A DNA stretch of 64,000 nucleotides from Struthio camelus (taxonomy: Eukaryota > Chordata > Aves > Struthioniformes > Struthionidae): assembly GCF_040807025.1 (NCBI RefSeq), contig NC_090954.1, forward strand, positions 13,285,501 to 13,349,500, in the 5' to 3' direction. Position 1 is the stretch's first letter. Each line of letters opens with the position of its first letter. A model generated the notes under the pieces. That model did not search any database. It was given only the letters and a program-made list of their open reading frames with translations, and was not told where the DNA came from. This document shows positions 12,872 through 23,500 of the stretch, piece after piece. Made by a program: the position numbers and the translations under genes.

Positions 12872-14128
12872 CCAAAGGGCAAGAAAGAAGACCCAGGGAA
12901 CTACAGACCAATCAGCCTCCCCTCAATCCCTGGAAAGGTGATGGAGCAGCTCATCCTGCATGCCTTCTCCATGCATGTGAAGGATAAGAAGGTGATCAGG
13001 AGGAATCAGCATGAATTCACCAAGAGGAAATCATGCTTAACCAACCTGATAGCCTTCTATGATGGAAGCCAGGATGACTGGCTGGGTAGATGAGGGGAGA
13101 GCAGTAGCTGTTGTCTACCTTGACTTTACTGAGGCTTTTGACACTGCCTCCCATAACATCTTCGTAGGCAAGCTCAGGAAGCACGGGCTGGATGAGTGGA
13201 CGGTGAGGTGGATTGAGAACTGGCTGGATGGCAGAGCTCCGAGGGTTGTGGTCAGTGGCAAAGAGTCTAGTTGGAGGGCTGTAGCTAGCGGTGTCCTCTG
13301 GGGTCAATACTGGGTCCGATCTTGTTTAACTTATTCATCAGTGACCTGGGTGAAGGGACAGAGTGCCTCCTCAGCAAGTCTGCTGATGATACAAAACTGG
13401 GCAGGGGGCTGTGCTGCCATTCAGAGGGACCTGGACTGGCTGGAGAGCTGGGTGGAGAGGAACCTCCTGAAGTTCCACAAAGGCAAGGGCAGGGTCCTGC
13501 ACCTGGGGAAGAACAGCCCTATGCACTAGGACAGGCTGGGTGCTGACCTGCTGGAGGAGCTGGGAATCCTGGGGGACCACTAGTTGACCGTGAGCCAGCA
13601 ACGTGCCCTTGTGGCCAAGATAGTCAATGGTATCCTGGGCTACATTAGGAAGAGCATGGCCAGCAGGTCGAGGGAGGTGATCCTCTCCAGCAACTGGAGT
13701 ACTGGGTCCAGTTCTGGGCTCCCCAATACAAGAAAGACATGGAGCTACTGGAGCAAGTCCAGTGAAGGGCTAGTGAGATGATGAAGGGACTGGAGCACCT
13801 CTCAGATGAGGAAAGGCTGAGAGCACTGCTGTTCAGCCTGGAGAAGACTGAGGGTGGATCTGATCAGTGTGTATAAGCATCTGAAGGGAGGCTATGAAGA
13901 GGATGGGGCCATACCCTTTTCAGTGGGGCCCAGTGACAGGACAAGAGGGTGACAGAGCACTGGAACAGGTTGCCCAGAGAGGTTGTGGAGTCTCCATCCT
14001 TGGAGATACCCAAAAGCCGTCCGGACACAATCCTGGGCAACGTGCCCTTGGTGACCCTGCTTGAGCAGGGTTGCACTACATGATCTCCAGAGGTCCCTGC
14101 CAACCTCAACCATTCTGTGATTCTGTGA
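12872..14128 (+). mobile_element. 5'-truncated, degenerate CR1 LINE
   Basis: The plus strand carries the C-terminal part of a CR1 reverse transcriptase, broken across frames. It begins near [10 protein letters not shown] and continues with [40 protein letters not shown] (the ADD catalytic motif block), [16 protein letters not shown] and HWNRL-like 3' sequence. The element ends at 14,111-14,128 with the CR1-typical short 3' repeat ATTCTGTGATTCTGTGA. The start inside the RT domain is the usual 5' truncation of CR1. Several frame changes and an internal deletion show it is a dead copy. It sits about 0.6 kb upstream of the GM2A start, between the head-to-head genes GM2A and CCDC69. Confidence 0.95.
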
Positions 14129-17100
14129 AGGGCTTGGCACCCACCGTGGACTTGTACCGGCCCCCTCCGGCCCCAGTGCAGCCCCTCAGCACAAAACAGG
14201 TGGCATCTAGAAAGGAAAAGGAGATACATGAGAAACCAGATAAGATGGCATGTGTGCCGTGGGAGCGTGGAAGTACCCAGACACCAGGCAGTGGTTTGCT
14301 GCAATGATGAAGAGATATCCTGCTACATGCTGCCCCTCTCTCTGCTGCTTTGGCATTTAATGCCCCCCTCTTTCATCCTTGCCCAGCTGATACCATGCAG
14401 CTGCTTTAAGTCACAGATGACACAGGAATATGCATTTTCCCTCAGATTCTGGTGAATGGGTATTTTTTTCTGTTGAAAGCCTGAGCCCCCTCCTGCCACC
14501 TCTGCGAGAAGAGAGGAATGATCATCTGGCACAATGGCGCGAGGCGATGGGGGGCAGAAGGGAAACGTCCCCGGCTTCCCAGCCCGGCAGGCTGCTGGCC
14601 CCTGGCAGACGCCCACGAGTGCCCCTGCAGCAGAAGGACCCTCCTGACTCAGCGCTCGTTTTCCAAGGGGCCGTGGCCGAGCCCTCCATGCATCTCACAG
14701 TCACCGAGCATCTCACAGGCACTGGGTGGGGGGCAGGCTGGAAGGGGCTGAGCTGACTGACCACACAGGACATGAGTGTGGCAGGTCTTAACTCTTTCTT
14801 CTCTTGAGGTGTGGTTAGGACCTCCGAGTGGGACCCCTCCTGGCAACAGCTCGGCTTTTGCCTCGCACATGGACCCTGGCTGGCCCCCCCAGGCAGGGAA
14901 CTTGGTGCAAGGCAAGGTTGCCATCCAAAACAGCACGGCAGGGCTCAGCTTTCTGCTCCGCCGGTCCCCCGTCACCCAAATGAGCCACAGAGCCACCTCA
15001 TGACACTGAACAGATGAAGAGCAAACAGATCCCAGCCAAAACCTGGCCATGCTACCCTTCTCCGCACCACACGTGGGGGCGAGCGCGGGCCCCCATCCCC
15101 TCGGACACGGCAGGATACTGGAGCCCAGCTGACAGATGCCCGAGAGGCGCCTCTTGAGTGTCCAGCACTGCCACCCCAGCGGGAGGATGGCTGCAGCCCC
15201 GTAATGCTCCCAGGCCCTGGACGGGTCGTACGGCTCATCCGGACCCCCGGCTCAGCTCTATTTTTATCCACTTGTCCTTATTTAGTAGTGAGGCCGGCCG
15301 GGAGCATGCACGCAGGGCGCGGGAGCGTGGCGGGGTTACCCAGCCCCGCAGCGACAACTGCTTCGCTACCAGCCCTCAGAGGCTTAAGGGCGAGGAATAA
15401 ATAGCCCCGTTCCCGCGAGCCCCGTCCTCCTGCCCGCCGCCTGCTGCGGCTGTGCTCTTCTTGGGAGCGAGAGTGTAAGTTATCCTCCAGCACTGGTATC
15501 TGCAAAAAAGAGTAAAGAACTATTATGACATGTTAACCCACATCTTTTCGAAAAACACAAAGGCAGGAATGATTTGAAATCACTGCTCCTCCTAAAAGCA
15601 GAAGCATATGTGACCTCGAGCCGGCGCTCCCGAGAGCCAGGGGACTCCCCCAGGTACAACCAAAGGAGTCTTGAGACTTTTTTATTGGGCTCCAACACAT
15701 GCAAGATCCTCTCCAGTGCAAACAATTTGCTGAGTTATCTTGCGCCATGCAAAGCCTGAGTCATGAGGTCTTGCAGATCTGGCCTTTGATTTGCATTGAA
15801 GAGAGCCAGCAAAGATTAGCAACAATGTTAAGGACTTCTTTATGTCTCATTTACAGAAGCGAATGACTGCAAATGATGCACGTGTCCAAAGAGCGCAACC
15901 ACAGACCACCCTCTCCCCACAGGTCTGGGCTGCCAGCCTCGCTGAGCAGGTCCAGCCTGACCCCACGCAGAGACCCGTGGGGCCTCCTTGGCCTGGGGAA
16001 GCGTCCCCGCAGACTGGCTCCTCACCCACATGTCGGGCTGGCCAAAAATCTTCCAGCAAAATCTTTTTTCCTCCCTTTTTTCTTCTTTTTTTTTTTTGGC
16101 TGGAAGACTAGGTTTTGAAAAAAGAAATATATAAGAAAGAATGACCGCATCAAGTATCTGCTTCCTGCAGCAAATCTTATTTTCACCTAGCAAATGCACA
16201 TCCTGCAAATCGTTGCAGGTACAAACTTTAAACTCTCACAGTGGGGAGTGAGCACCCCAGGCGCCCCTGGAGCAGCACGAGGGCCGGCGGGCCCCTCGGG
16301 GGAAGCCTCTGCTGAGAGCGGAGACTCAGTTCTCCCACCCCGAGCAGAGCGTGGCCGAACGTCCCGCTGGTACAGAGCAGGCGGTGGAGAGCAGGGAGCC
16401 TCCGCAGACTCATGCGGTTCGGTCCCAGCACGGAGCTGCGCTGACCACGACCGGCCCGTCTGCGCACAGACAACCCCTCCAGGAGCCGGTGGGCATCCTA
16501 CGAGCTCGTACCGACGCCGGATTGCACCCACTCCATCCTGACTAGTCCTCGCCAGCTAAAACCAGAGAGAGAGCTGAGACGCTTTAGCAGCTTGTGTAAA
16601 TAGTTCCCTTATCCATAAGCTTTGGCAAACACTTTAAGTTAACATTGGTACAGAATAGCTCCACGTCAGGTCGGCTGTTATCCCATTTACGGTAATGCAG
16701 CTGAGGATGAGATAAACCTTCCCCGGATCACTTTTCCAGGCAAAACCCTTGAGATATCTCCAGCCACTATCATTACTGGAGACCCAGAGAAACTGTGATA
16801 ACACTGTCCTGCGCTCGCTAAGCGTCTCGCCGGCCCCAGGCTGCCGGGCACGAAAGCCCCGACCAGCCCACGTTATCGGCCCCAAGGCTAGGACCGAGCC
16901 GGCGGCTGGTGGGGCAGAGGCAGCTCCGCTCCTCCTGGCAGAGCCTCCCCCGACGCCCGTGTCCTTCTCGCTGTCTCCCAGTTACTGACGGGGAAAGGAG
17001 GATCGAGGAGGACGGCCCCAGCCCGGGATGGAGCTGCTGCCCCCAGGGAGAGCTGGCCATGGCCGCCAGCTCAGAGCTGCTTCGCAGGAGTCCCAAAGAT

Positions 17101-19559
17101 GCAGTCCATCCTCAGCGGTGAGAAGGCGTTAAGGGCAAACTTCAAAACCCGCCGGGGCCGCCCCGGGGGGGTCTGCCATGCGCGCAGGCTCCCGCCGGCG
17201 CAGAGTGAAACGTGGGGCCCGCGCGCCGCCTCCGCTTTCCTGCACGCGCGGTCAGAAATCCCCTCCCTGCCGCGGCCCCGGCGCTCAGCCAAGAGCAGCC
17301 GGAACGGCTGCCACCAGCCCAGGCCCCGCGTGCCCTGGGCCCCGCGATGGTGGTACCGCAGGGCTTTACAGCTGTCGCAATTTCCCCGCTTCCCACCACC
17401 ATCCCCCCCAGCACCAGCACCGCCACGACGTGCAAGAAACGAGGGGTCGGCATTTTCCCACCCGTGAGAAAGCGCTCCCTGCTCCCAAGGGGGACAAGGA
17501 TGGGCCGTCAAGGCCGTTCGTCCCCTTCCTGCGCCCCGTGGAGCGCCGCTGCTTTGCTCTGCAGCACCTGGGCACAAAAGCTGCCGGCTGGTTGAACCGC
17601 TGCCCTCCAAGGGGAGTAAATTATCAACGTACTGGGGCAGGGGAAAGAAACGGATGAAGCAGGGCTGACAGGTGAAATCTCTCCAGCGAGGATATATCCT
17701 ACGCAGCCCACGCAGGAAAGACTTGAGAAATTGAGGAACTGATAAAATAAAGCTAAATTAAGAAACCTTTGCGGCAGCAGAGACTGACAGCTCTGGCAGG
17801 CAGCACCACGGATGAACCTGCAGCCTGAAGGAAGGATGTAACCTCATCTGGTGCCGCCTCTTCTACAAAAGTCGGTAGTTTATAGGAACAGATTTTGTTA
17901 TCTGACCAGGGCAAGCCGAGCCCAGCCCAGCCCAGGAGCCGGCGCAGCTAGGGAGAGGGGAGGCTCCTGCAGGGCTCACTGGGGCCCCACTGAAAGCAGA
18001 AGTTACCACAAGCACACATGCAAACACGCACAAGCAAGACATTATGCCAGGTGGACACACAGTTATTTGCTTCTGTTCACAGCTACAGCACCAACGGAGG
18101 CAAATTCAGCCCAGAAACATGCACGCGCGTTTGTGCTTCCACGTGCAGGCCTTGAGTCTTGGAAATCTGGACCAGGATTTTTAATTAACCCTGGAGAGGT
18201 GGAGAGCAGCCTTTTATCCATCAAAGGATGTCCTAAGCCTGACAAATACTCTCATTCCGGGAAGGACATTTGCCCCGTGTATGCAATATTTAGGGCGACA
18301 CGAACTGAGACGTTCTTAATAAGCTTCTAAACCAGCAGCGCTGTGGGAGCTCAGTGCCGGAAGCAGATGTGACTCACAAAACTTTGCCCAGGTTATGCAG
18401 CACCTACCCGAAAGGATGCAGGCAACTGGTCCCGCCAGTCCCTGGGAGACTCCCCACAAACCTGGGGCTCCTCCTTGGCTTTCGCCGCCCTCGCACCAAA
18501 TCAGCGTTTCACAATTTCCCTGGGGAGCGGGGGTATCCCATCACAGGTGTGACACGGCCAGCCTCAGCCGGGAAAAACGCCTCGGAGCCGCACGCGAGGC
18601 CGCGGGAACACCCTGGTGGGCCGGGAGCCGCGCGGCCAGGGCTGCGCCGCAGGAGCTGAGCCCAGCGACGGCGGCACGTTGGCAGCCCCACAGCAGCAGG
18701 CTGCTTGGACATCTCCCAAGGGATATTTGGAAAATGTCAAAATAGAAAGTTGTTGAGAAAAACTGGCAATGTTTCCATTAGGGCAAAGCCTTGTGACCAG
18801 GTTGAAACGTTCTTACTTCAGCAGTGCTGGATGGGAAAGTTTGATTTTTCAGGTCAAAATGTATTTTCATTTAGAAGTGTCAATTATTTCATATTGTCAG
18901 GAAGACACCATCAGAACTGAAACATTTAGAGGAACCTGCCTCCCCTCCTCCTAATTTTTAGACAGAACATTCTCAATTCCCGTGTTTCACTCCCCTTTGA
19001 GGACCCATTTCCAAACCACAGGATTTCCTCCTGGAAATGGGCACCCCAGCTCCAGGCCCAGCAATTGGGGTGTTTGGGGTACTCTGGGGGGGAGGAGGGG
19101 TGTTGACAGGGTGCAGCCCCCCAAGCAGCATGGGCAATGCCGAAAGCACTCTCCAGCCAGCACAGCTACCCCTGGAGCCCGGCTTCTGCTAGGAGAAAAA
19201 CAGAGTAAACCCACCACCAGCAACAGTTTCAGAAGGAATTTCATGGGCCGAAGGCAGAAGCCAGGCTGGGCCCTGCCTTTGCCCCTCACATCCCTTCTCC
19301 CACTCACACCGTGGAGCTGCGATGGGTTCATCAGCGCACCCCCCCCACCCGGGGCAGCCCTGCTCTGGCTGGACCCCAGCCCCAGTGCGGGGGCCCTGCT
19401 CCCCCAGCCCAGGCTGGAGCATCCCCAGCGTGAGGGTCCCACTCCCCCTGCCTGGCACAGAGCAGTCCCGGTACAGGGGGCCCAGGGTCGAGGCACCCAT
19501 GGTATGGGGGGGCCAGGGAAGGAGCACAGCCGGGGTAGGGGAGTTCTCACTCCTGTTGC
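14129..19559. other. Non-coding interval between GM2A and CCDC69
   Basis: I found no exon with both conserved protein content and splice sites. The stretch mixes GC-rich segments with AT-richer islands at about 15.48-15.86 kb, 16.56-16.80 kb and 18.72-18.96 kb. These contain recognisable transcription-factor core motifs and may be regulatory. No RNA gene or second transposable element was recognised. Confidence 0.5.
15720..15810. promoter_or_regulatory. Candidate distal regulatory cluster (AP-1, octamer)
   Basis: Within 50 bp lie a perfect AP-1 site TGAGTCA (15,757-15,763), an ATGCAAA half-octamer (15,748-15,754) and a perfect octamer ATTTGCAT (15,789-15,796). A TTATCT GATA-type core sits just upstream. 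The cluster is in an AT-richer island between two divergent promoters. Enhancer function is inference from motif density only. Confidence 0.25.
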
Positions 19560-20310
19560 CCAGGACGGATCACCCCTGGTGCAGGGGGCCCTGGGTCTGT
19601 GCACCCCAGTGCAGGGAACTCATGGTCAGTGCACCCCCGGTGTGGGGGGGCCCAGGTCAGTGCACTCTGGCTGCAGGGGACTCACGGTGGGTGCACCCTG
19701 GCTGCAGGGGACTCACAGTCGGTGCACCCTCGGGGCAGGGAGTCCCGGGTCGGTGCACCCCGGGTGCAGGGGACTCACAGTGGGTGCACCCCGGGTGCAG
19801 GGGACTCACGGTGGGTGCACCCCCGGGGCAGGGAGTCCCGGGTTGGTGCACCCCGGGTGCAGGAGACTCACGGTGGGTGCACCCCCAGGGCAGGGAGTCT
19901 CGGGTCGGTGCACCCTGGCTGCAGGGGACTCACGGTGGGTGCACCCCCGGGGCAAGGAGTCCCAGGTCGGTGCACCCCCATTGTGTGGGGGACTCACGGT
20001 GGGTGCACCCTCGGGGCAGGGAGTCCCAGGATGGTGTACCCCGGGTGCAGGGGACTCACAGTCGGTGCACCCTGGCTGCAGGGGACTCACAGTGGGTGCA
20101 CCCCCGGGGCAGGGAGTCCCGGGTCGGTGCACCCCGGGTGCAGGGGACTCACAGTCGGTGCACCCTGGCTGCAGGGGACTCACGGTGGGTGCACCCCCGG
20201 GGCAGGGAGTCCCGGGTCGGTGCACCCCGGGTGCAGGGAACTCACAGTCGGTGCACCCCGGGTGCAGGGGACTCACGGTGGGTGCACCCCCGGGGCAGGG
20301 AGTCCCGGGC
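19560..20310. repeat. GC-rich minisatellite, about two dozen 30-32 bp units
   Basis: Units of two related types are interleaved in tandem. One is built on GGTGCACCCCGGGTGCAGGGGACTCAC-like sequence, the other on GGTGCACCCCCGGGGCAGGGAGTCCCGGGTC-like sequence. They are highly similar to each other, so the array is young or homogenised. The array ends where the CpG island of CCDC69 begins, about 260 bp before the start codon. G-runs on the plus strand could form G-quadruplexes. The long open frames on both strands across it are by-products of the repeat. Confidence 0.93.
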
Positions 20311-20568
20311 CGGTGCGGAGAGCCCCCGGCCGGCCCCGCGGGGGCGGGCAGGCTGCAGCCGGGGGCGCTGCCCGGCGGCGGCTCGGGGGTGCAGAGCACC
20401 CTCTCCCGGCACCGCCTGCGAGCAGCCGCGGGGACTTTTTTTTTTTTCTTTCCCCTCCCTGCCTGCCAGCCCCGGCCGGGGCGGCTCGTCCCTGGCGCGC
20501 AGCGGAAGCGGCGGCGGGGGGATGCGGAGCCCCGCGGCCCGCCGCTGAGCGCCGCGCGCCCGCGGGCC
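20310..20568 (+). promoter_or_regulatory. CCDC69 CpG-island promoter and 5' UTR
   Basis: CpG-dense sequence lies directly between the minisatellite and the CCDC69 ATG, with an 11-base T run at about 20,436-20,446 and several GC boxes. No TATA box is visible. The ATG has a favourable context (GGGCCATGG). Confidence 0.6.
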
Positions 20569-23500
20569 ATGGGCTGCCGCGGCAGCTCCCTGCGCTGCTG
20601 CCCCGCCGGCGCCGGGGCGCGGGCGGCCGCCAGCCGGGTAGGGGCCGCGTGCGCGTGGGGTCCGCCTCGCGGGCGCCTAGGGCTTGCGTGGGGTGGGCTT
20701 TGCGTGGCGTGAGTTGCGGTCCGCGTGGAGCTGCGGTTTGCGTGGTGTCGTGGGTCGCGTGAGGTCCGGTCCGCGTGGGGTCGCGGGTCGCGTGGGATCC
20801 GCTCCGCGTGGGGTCGGGGTTTGTGTGGGGTCGGGTTTGCCTGAGGAAGAGTTTCGGAGGGGTCGGAGTCTGCGTGGGATCGGGGTTTGTGTGGGGTGGG
20901 GGTTTGCACAGAGCGCCGCTCGCATCGCTGCGGAGTCGGGCCCTGGCCGTGTGCTGGCGGCACCCCGCGTGGGCCCCCCTGCCCAGCGCAGGGCAGCGGC
21001 CAGGCTGGACGGCACGGCTGCCCTGGGTGGCGTGTGGCCCTGCGGGCGTCGCAGCTCGGGCAGCGGGCACGGCGGGAGTCAGCAGCCACCTGCCCTCCTG
21101 CACCCCTCCGTGCAAAGGGGGAGAGCCCCCACAGCTGGGAAGGCCAAACAGCGACGGGGTGCAGACCTCAGGGATGGTGATTCGTGCCTGAAAAGCTGGT
21201 ACTGCTTAGAATAGGGATGGGGTCCCCAAACCTAGACCTTTGCTATACCCCCCCCCAAGACCCCCCTTGTGCCATGTCCCCCCTCATGCTGAAGGTGACA
21301 CTGAGGCAGGGGAACGCTTTGAGGCCAGCAGATCTCCATGTGTTGGTCTGCACCAAAGAAGTCTTCTGTAAGTTAAGCCTTTTTTTAGCTCCAGAAATGA
21401 TCCGCTGCTAATTGTTATTACTTTTTGACATGTTCGTGACTCGAGGGCTGCCTGAGCGCTCTGCCGTTGGCCTCGGAGTTGTTTGTGAAGTCGGATGTGC
21501 TGTGCTTACTTGCTGTCTGGTATCAGTGGGTTGTGACCGGTCGCTGGAGGGTGACAAGAGCAGGAGGAAAGTCAAAAAGGGCCCGAGGTGCGAGCGTGGC
21601 CCTTTGCACGAGCGGCCCTTTGCACGGGGAGGGACTGAGAGCTCGGCCCCTGGGCGCACGCGGCCCCCGCACAAGCCGCTGCCGGGGGGTGCGGGGGGAG
21701 CAGGCTCGGAGGAGGCTCCTCCGGTCCCAGAGCCAGCAAGTGTCTTTATTTACAGCACTTGCGAGCTTGGCTGCTTCTCTGTATCATGGAAAATATACAG
21801 TGTTCGCTGTGTCATTTAAGATCAGACGCTTCCGAGCGCCCTCTGAGAGCCCACGAGAAGGGGGCATGGGACGGGGGAAACGGCAGGCGAGAGGCCCCAG
21901 GTGTTGAGAGTGGCGCGTTTGCTGAAATGAGGAAATTTAAGTCAATCATCCGGGGACGCCTCCCTTCCTGCGCTCACCCACACCCTGGCCGTTTCGCCCC
22001 AGCGCGTGGGGCTGCTTAGCAGGGTTTGTACCCCCTAAAACTTCCCTGGCGCTATGGCGACGTTGCAAGCTAATCCGGAAAGCGCCACCGAAAATCCCCT
22101 TTTTGCCATAAACAGGTACAGAAGGCCGTTGAGCCGCGGCTGTCCGTGTCCTCGCGGCCCGGCTGGGTGGGCCCAGATCCCAAAAGCGCAGGGTGAACTC
22201 CATCACCCTGCCGTGCCCTGATGGACAGGGTGACCCGGGGGAGCCGGTCCCTTTCGGGTTGCTGCGGGTTGGGGGAGCCCCAAAACCCGAGGGGTGGCAG
22301 AGCCGAGAGGGCAGGGTCGTCTCGGCCGCCCGGGCGCGGAGGTCCGGCGCGGGGCTGCTCGGGCGCTGCGGGGGCTGCACCGCGTCGGAGGTGACCTTGG
22401 GGAGCCTCGCGGGCCGGGTGGGCGGGCTGCATACCAGGCGCTCCTCGCGCGCCGGGCCGGGCAGCCTCCGTCCTTCCTGCCGGCGGCCGCTCGCTCTGCG
22501 CGGAGCCGGGAGATAAGGATGCACCGGGGCAGGTGCCGCGCGCGAGAGCCCCGCCGTCCGCCCCCGACTCCCTCGGCTGCTCGCCGCTCTGGGACGCGCT
22601 GCTGGTCTTTGGTCCGCGTTCCCGTCCCGAGAGATGCCGAGATGCCTTCCTGAGAGATCAGGGCTTGGAAACCTGCCAGCGCTGGGATAAATTTATTTTG
22701 GAGATATAGGAACTATATGTAGCATCAGGAGCCAGGGAAAGGTCAGAATGCAAACCTCAAGACTTCTCAACGGCGTTAACAGCTTGCAAGCCTGTGCTAC
22801 AGATTTAACTGCACAGGAGGTGATACGTGTTTTGTATTACAGCGTTGTAGGAGAAAAACCAGGAGCAGACGGCAGGAGACAGGCCCAGCAGAGCCGTGCC
22901 AGCGGTGAGCAGCTGCTGCAGGTCCCTTGGTGATACTGGGGTTACTGGCCAAATCCCGTCCCCTTTCTCCCCAGCCGCAAAGCAAAACTTCTCACCTAGG
23001 AGCAGGGTCGGGATTGAATTGCTCGTTTCCCGTCTCTTGATGATTTCATTCTCTGATGATAATGTTGCATAGTTTAATTGCCTAATGTAGCTGTAAAACA
23101 AGAAAAGAGGAAGAAAAATACGGTAAAAACAACCTCATGCTAAAAGCTAAAGCAGGGGCTGCAGCTGACAGCAGTGCATCTGCCCTTACGCATGCCTGCT
23201 GGCTCGGCGCGCGGACCAGCTCTCGCAGCCGCTCACAGGTTTTGAGGTGGCTCAGGCTCTGCTGGAAATCCTGGCCAATTGATCCATACATAGATTTGCT
23301 CCAAACCTTTAGAAATATTTGAGTCTAAGAATTTGGATACTTTTTAAAAAAAGCTTTTAAAATTGGAAGATAACTTTTGTCACAAGGAGCCTCTTCAAAC
23401 CTGAATCCGGAAGTTTTCATGCTGAAGCATTTAAAAAAAAAAGTACTGCTGCCAATAGTCTGCGCCCACAGGACGTTTCAATTTGGACCAATTGGTTCTT

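Noticed and set aside
13059-13529. Reverse-transcriptase open frame as a host gene
   Set aside because: It is the CR1 element: RT motifs, a frame change before ADDTK and the CR1 3' terminal repeat are present.
18982-20762. Very long overlapping open frames on both strands (up to about 570 codons)
   Set aside because: They coincide with the GC-rich minisatellite, are open in several frames at once, and consist of repeat translations with no known domain.
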